Shown here piece by piece: positions 6,784 through 8,118 of a DNA stretch of 8,118 bases. Both the position numbers and the translations under genes were made by a program. Numbering within the stretch: position 1 is the stretch's first letter; every line of letters begins with the position of its first letter. The notes below the pieces were generated by a model that worked only from the letters and a program-made list of their open reading frames with translations, was not told where the DNA came from and made no database searches. The stretch comes from Cyanobacteria bacterium UBA8803 (GTDB lineage Bacteria > Cyanobacteriota > Cyanobacteriia > Cyanobacteriales > Coleofasciculaceae). The DNA lies in assembly GCA_003505715.1 (NCBI GenBank), contig DNXU01000118.1:1-8118 (forward strand), in the 5' to 3' direction.

Positions 6784-6806
6784 TATTGTAATATTTGTTT
6801 ACAATA
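6784..6806. promoter_or_regulatory. Inverted repeat TATTGTAA-N7-TTACAATA, candidate operator
   Basis: The two 8-bp arms (6784-6791 and 6799-6806) are perfect complements around a 7-bp spacer. The site sits between the divergent RHH-like and lipoprotein genes, 25 bp upstream of the candidate -35 of the former. The geometry suits a dimeric transcription factor, for example autoregulation by the RHH-like protein, which is inference. It contains GTA-N9-TAC, one base longer than the NtcA consensus GTA-N8-TAC, so NtcA is not supported. Confidence 0.5.
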
Positions 6807-6835
6807 GGCGCAAAAAAGGTAAAGACGAAATTTTC

Positions 6836-6896
6836 TCTCCCAAGCTTGAGAGTTGGGAGGGATGAGTGCGTAAGTCCTGATGAATCAAGGCACTCA
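6836..6896 (+). other. Two consecutive stem-loops in the lipoprotein gene leader
   Basis: The first stem pairs CTCCCAA (6837-6843) with TTGGGAG (6853-6859) over a 9-nt loop. The second pairs TGAGTGC (6863-6869) with GCACTCA (6890-6896) over a 20-nt loop that contains the ATG at 6880. Between them GGGAGGG precedes a minimal ORF, ATG AGT GCG TAA, at 6862. This could be a structured 5' leader with a tiny upstream ORF. I recognise no known riboswitch class, and no ligand is implied. Confidence 0.4.
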
Positions 6897-7542
6897 GCGA
6901 AAGTGGAAGCAGTTTTACCGATGTGGATTATCAACTATGTCGCCCAAGGAGTTGGTTGCCCCAAATCAGAACTCAAAAGTTAAAGAGGGAAAGGGAAGAG
7001 GGAACCCCACACCAAAATTCCGAAGTTCCCTCTCCTTGTTCCTTGCCCCTTTCCCTAACTGGAGAAAGCTCATCCTTAGTGTAGTGCCGTGGGTTCTAGT
7101 ACTGGTAAGTTGCCAGGAGACTGACGTGAGTTCATCGGTGCGCTGGACTACCTACCGCAACCCCCGCTATAACTTTGAGTTTCCCTATCCCAGTAACTGG
7201 ATAGCTTTCCCCATGCCAGATAATCGAGATGGTCAAGCCTTTCGCGATCCACAGAACCCAGACTTTGAGATTAGAGGGTGGGCAGAATTCGCAATGCTTG
7301 ACGCATCATCACTGCCTCGTCAGGCTCCATCTCCACAAAAGAATTTCACAACTAACCAAGGGGCAGTTGGTAAACTCCAAGTGGATCTTGGCTCCCAGAC
7401 TAGTTTGATGACGCTGACCTTAAACCAGGGAGAAGTACTCTATAACTGGCAAGGACAATGCCAGAGTAAGCAATTTGCCGATTGCTATCGCTTTTTCTAT
7501 TACGTTGCCAGCCAATACCGTCTTCCCGTGCCTGAAAAATGA
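6880..7542 (+). CDS. Putative lipoprotein of unknown function (start uncertain)
   Basis: The longest ATG reading gives 220 residues. A type II signal peptide is visible: Arg62 and Lys63, hydrophobic LILSVVPWVLVLVSC, and lipobox LVSC with Cys78. The mature part (RWTTYRNPRYNFEFPYPSNWI at 89-109, then MPDNRDGQAFRDPQNPDFEIRGWAEF) resembles cyanobacterial conserved lipoproteins of unknown role, and has two more Cys (194 and 202) that may form a disulphide. It would be tethered to a membrane on the periplasmic side. With this ATG the signal lies abnormally deep. The preceding residues are low-complexity and overlap stem-loops and an inverted repeat, so translation probably starts later. An in-frame TTG at 7036 would give a normal 26-residue signal peptide, and ATG 6937 is a third option. 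None has a good Shine-Dalgarno. The body of the gene is well supported. Confidence 0.8.
   Translation: MNQGTQRKWKQFYRCGLSTMSPKELVAPNQNSKVKEGKGRGNPTPKFRSSLSLFLAPFPNWRKLILSVVPWVLVLVSCQETDVSSSVRWTTYRNPRYNFEFPYPSNWIAFPMPDNRDGQAFRDPQNPDFEIRGWAEFAMLDASSLPRQAPSPQKNFTTNQGAVGKLQVDLGSQTSLMTLTLNQGEVLYNWQGQCQSKQFADCYRFFYYVASQYRLPVPEK
6986..7056. repeat. Long purine/pyrimidine inverted repeat at the lipoprotein gene 5' end
   Basis: The left arm holds AGGGAAAGGG (6986-6995) and AGAGGGAAC (6997-7005). The right arm holds the exact complements GTTCCCTCT (7025-7033) and CCCTTTCCCT (7047-7056). The 19 paired bases are split by 1 nt on the left and 13 nt on the right, around a 19-nt loop. One strand is purine-rich, then pyrimidine-rich. 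It resembles AGGGAA-type interspersed repeats of cyanobacteria and lies just before, and partly within, the lipoprotein signal peptide region. Confidence 0.6.
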
Positions 7543-7562
7543 TCCGTCAGGTTTAATCTTTG

Positions 7563-7568
7563 TACAAT
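7563..7568 (+). promoter_or_regulatory. Candidate -10 element for the response regulator gene
   Basis: TACAAT matches the -10 consensus at five of six positions and sits 31 nt before the ATG at 7600, implying a leader of about 25 nt. No good -35 lies 17 bp upstream (TGATCC at 7540-7545). The gene may have its own promoter or be read through from the lipoprotein gene. Confidence 0.3.
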
Positions 7569-7599
7569 ACGAGGGTGCAATTTGCTGTTTGTAGAAATC

Positions 7600-8118
7600 A
7601 TGTCATCTGAAACTCCCCCATCTCCAGATGTACCCACTGAGTTTACCCCCTTACGGGTGTTAATTGTGGAAGATGACCCCATGATGCAGCTTGGTTTGGA
7701 GCAGTCACTCTCAGCTCATCCCCAAATTACGATTGTGGGGCAGGCGGAAGATGGCTACATGGGTGTGGAAGCAGCCAAGACCTGCAATCCTGATATTGTC
7801 GTTATGGATATTGGTCTGCCCCGTTTAGATGGTATTGCCGCTACCCAACAAATTAAAGCCGCCCTGCCTAACGTTAGAGTGGTGATGCTGACTTCCCATA
7901 CCACCGAGCAAGAAATTATTGCCTCGCTTTCTAGTGGTGCAGATGCCTACTGCATTAAAGGAGCGAGTGTAGATCGGTTACTCCAGGCGATCGCAGTAGC
8001 AGCTGAAGGTGCTACTTATCTAGACCCTCAGATTGGTCGTCAAGTTCTCAAGCATCTCTCACCTCCTTCCCCCCCAGGCAATGTTGCCCATTTATCGCAA
8101 CGGGAGTTGGAGGTATTG
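7600..8118 (+). CDS. NarL/LuxR-family response regulator (3' end outside window)
   Basis: This reads as 173 residues with no stop before the window ends. After a Pro/Ser-rich lead (1-17), a receiver domain spans ~18-135: acidic pocket EDD (24-26), phospho-acceptor Asp70 in VVMDIGLPRLDG, Thr98 in MLTSH, and Lys120 in YCIKG. A short Pro-rich linker (154-160) leads to LSQRELEVL (165-173), the opening motif of a LuxR-type helix-turn-helix. The rest of the DNA-binding domain lies beyond 8118. It should be a phosphorylation-controlled transcription factor in the cytoplasm; the partner kinase and targets are not in view. The ATG gives the normal receiver lead, but the Shine-Dalgarno is weak. It starts 57 bp after the lipoprotein gene on the same strand. 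Confidence 0.92.
   Translation, partial: MSSETPPSPDVPTEFTPLRVLIVEDDPMMQLGLEQSLSAHPQITIVGQAEDGYMGVEAAKTCNPDIVVMDIGLPRLDGIAATQQIKAALPNVRVVMLTSHTTEQEIIASLSSGADAYCIKGASVDRLLQAIAVAAEGATYLDPQIGRQVLKHLSPPSPPGNVAHLSQRELEVL

Noticed and set aside
6788..6802. A possible NtcA site, GTA...TAC.
   Set aside because: The spacing is 9 nt rather than the required 8, and no -10 element sits at the expected distance.
6877..6902. CTGATGA followed by GAAA, reminiscent of a hammerhead ribozyme core.
   Set aside because: The 15 nt between the two motifs cannot form stem II, and no matching stem I or III with a cleavage site is visible.
6795..6983. A 62-codon open frame just upstream of and overlapping the lipoprotein frame.
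   Set aside because: No ribosome binding site, no recognisable protein, and it overlaps the inverted repeats and stem-loops of the leader region.

Overview
The window looks like chromosomal DNA of a cyanobacterium, probably a filamentous, repeat-rich one. The evidence is gene content (Ycf46 and Ycf35 homologues, an AAA-like/WD40 fusion of a type expanded in cyanobacteria), four copies of the HIP1 octamer GCGATCGC (at 942, 1511, 5935 and 7987) in 8.1 kb, and several short interspersed repeats. No tRNA, rRNA, CRISPR array, transposase or phage gene is visible.

Layout. (1) 47-3574, plus strand: a 1175-residue protein with an AAA-like NTPase domain, a coiled coil, one membrane span and fourteen WD40 repeats, enough for two seven-bladed propellers. 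(2) 3575-4244: a 670-bp gap with an AT-rich repeat tail, a doubtful 67-residue ORF, a composite repeat built on GGGGCGGGTTT, and two intrinsic terminators that face the minus strand. (3) 4245-6743, minus strand: a ribbon-helix-helix-like protein, then the AAA+ ATPase Ycf46, then Ycf35 (DUF1257), all in one direction and closed by the tandem terminators. (4) 6744-7035: a divergent control region with a clean inverted repeat, stem-loops and a long purine/pyrimidine inverted repeat. (5) 6880-7542, plus strand: a probable lipoprotein of unknown function whose start codon is uncertain. (6) 7600 to the window end, plus strand: a NarL/LuxR-type response regulator, cut off at the start of its DNA-binding domain.

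How the genes may work together. The minus-strand block is the most coherent unit: a small DNA-binding-like protein precedes an AAA+ ATPase and Ycf35, both of which persist in some algal plastid genomes. A hairpin-rich spacer with its own possible promoter suggests ycf35 can be expressed separately from ycf46. The AAA-like/WD40 protein resembles a membrane-tethered sensing or scaffold NTPase; nothing links it to the other genes. The lipoprotein and response regulator are co-directional and 57 bp apart, but a possible -10 element lies between them.

I see no clear new multi-gene system. The points most worth checking are the RHH-ycf46-ycf35 association, the composite GGGGCGGGTTT repeat, the structured leader of the lipoprotein gene and the truncated secreted-protein-like ORF.
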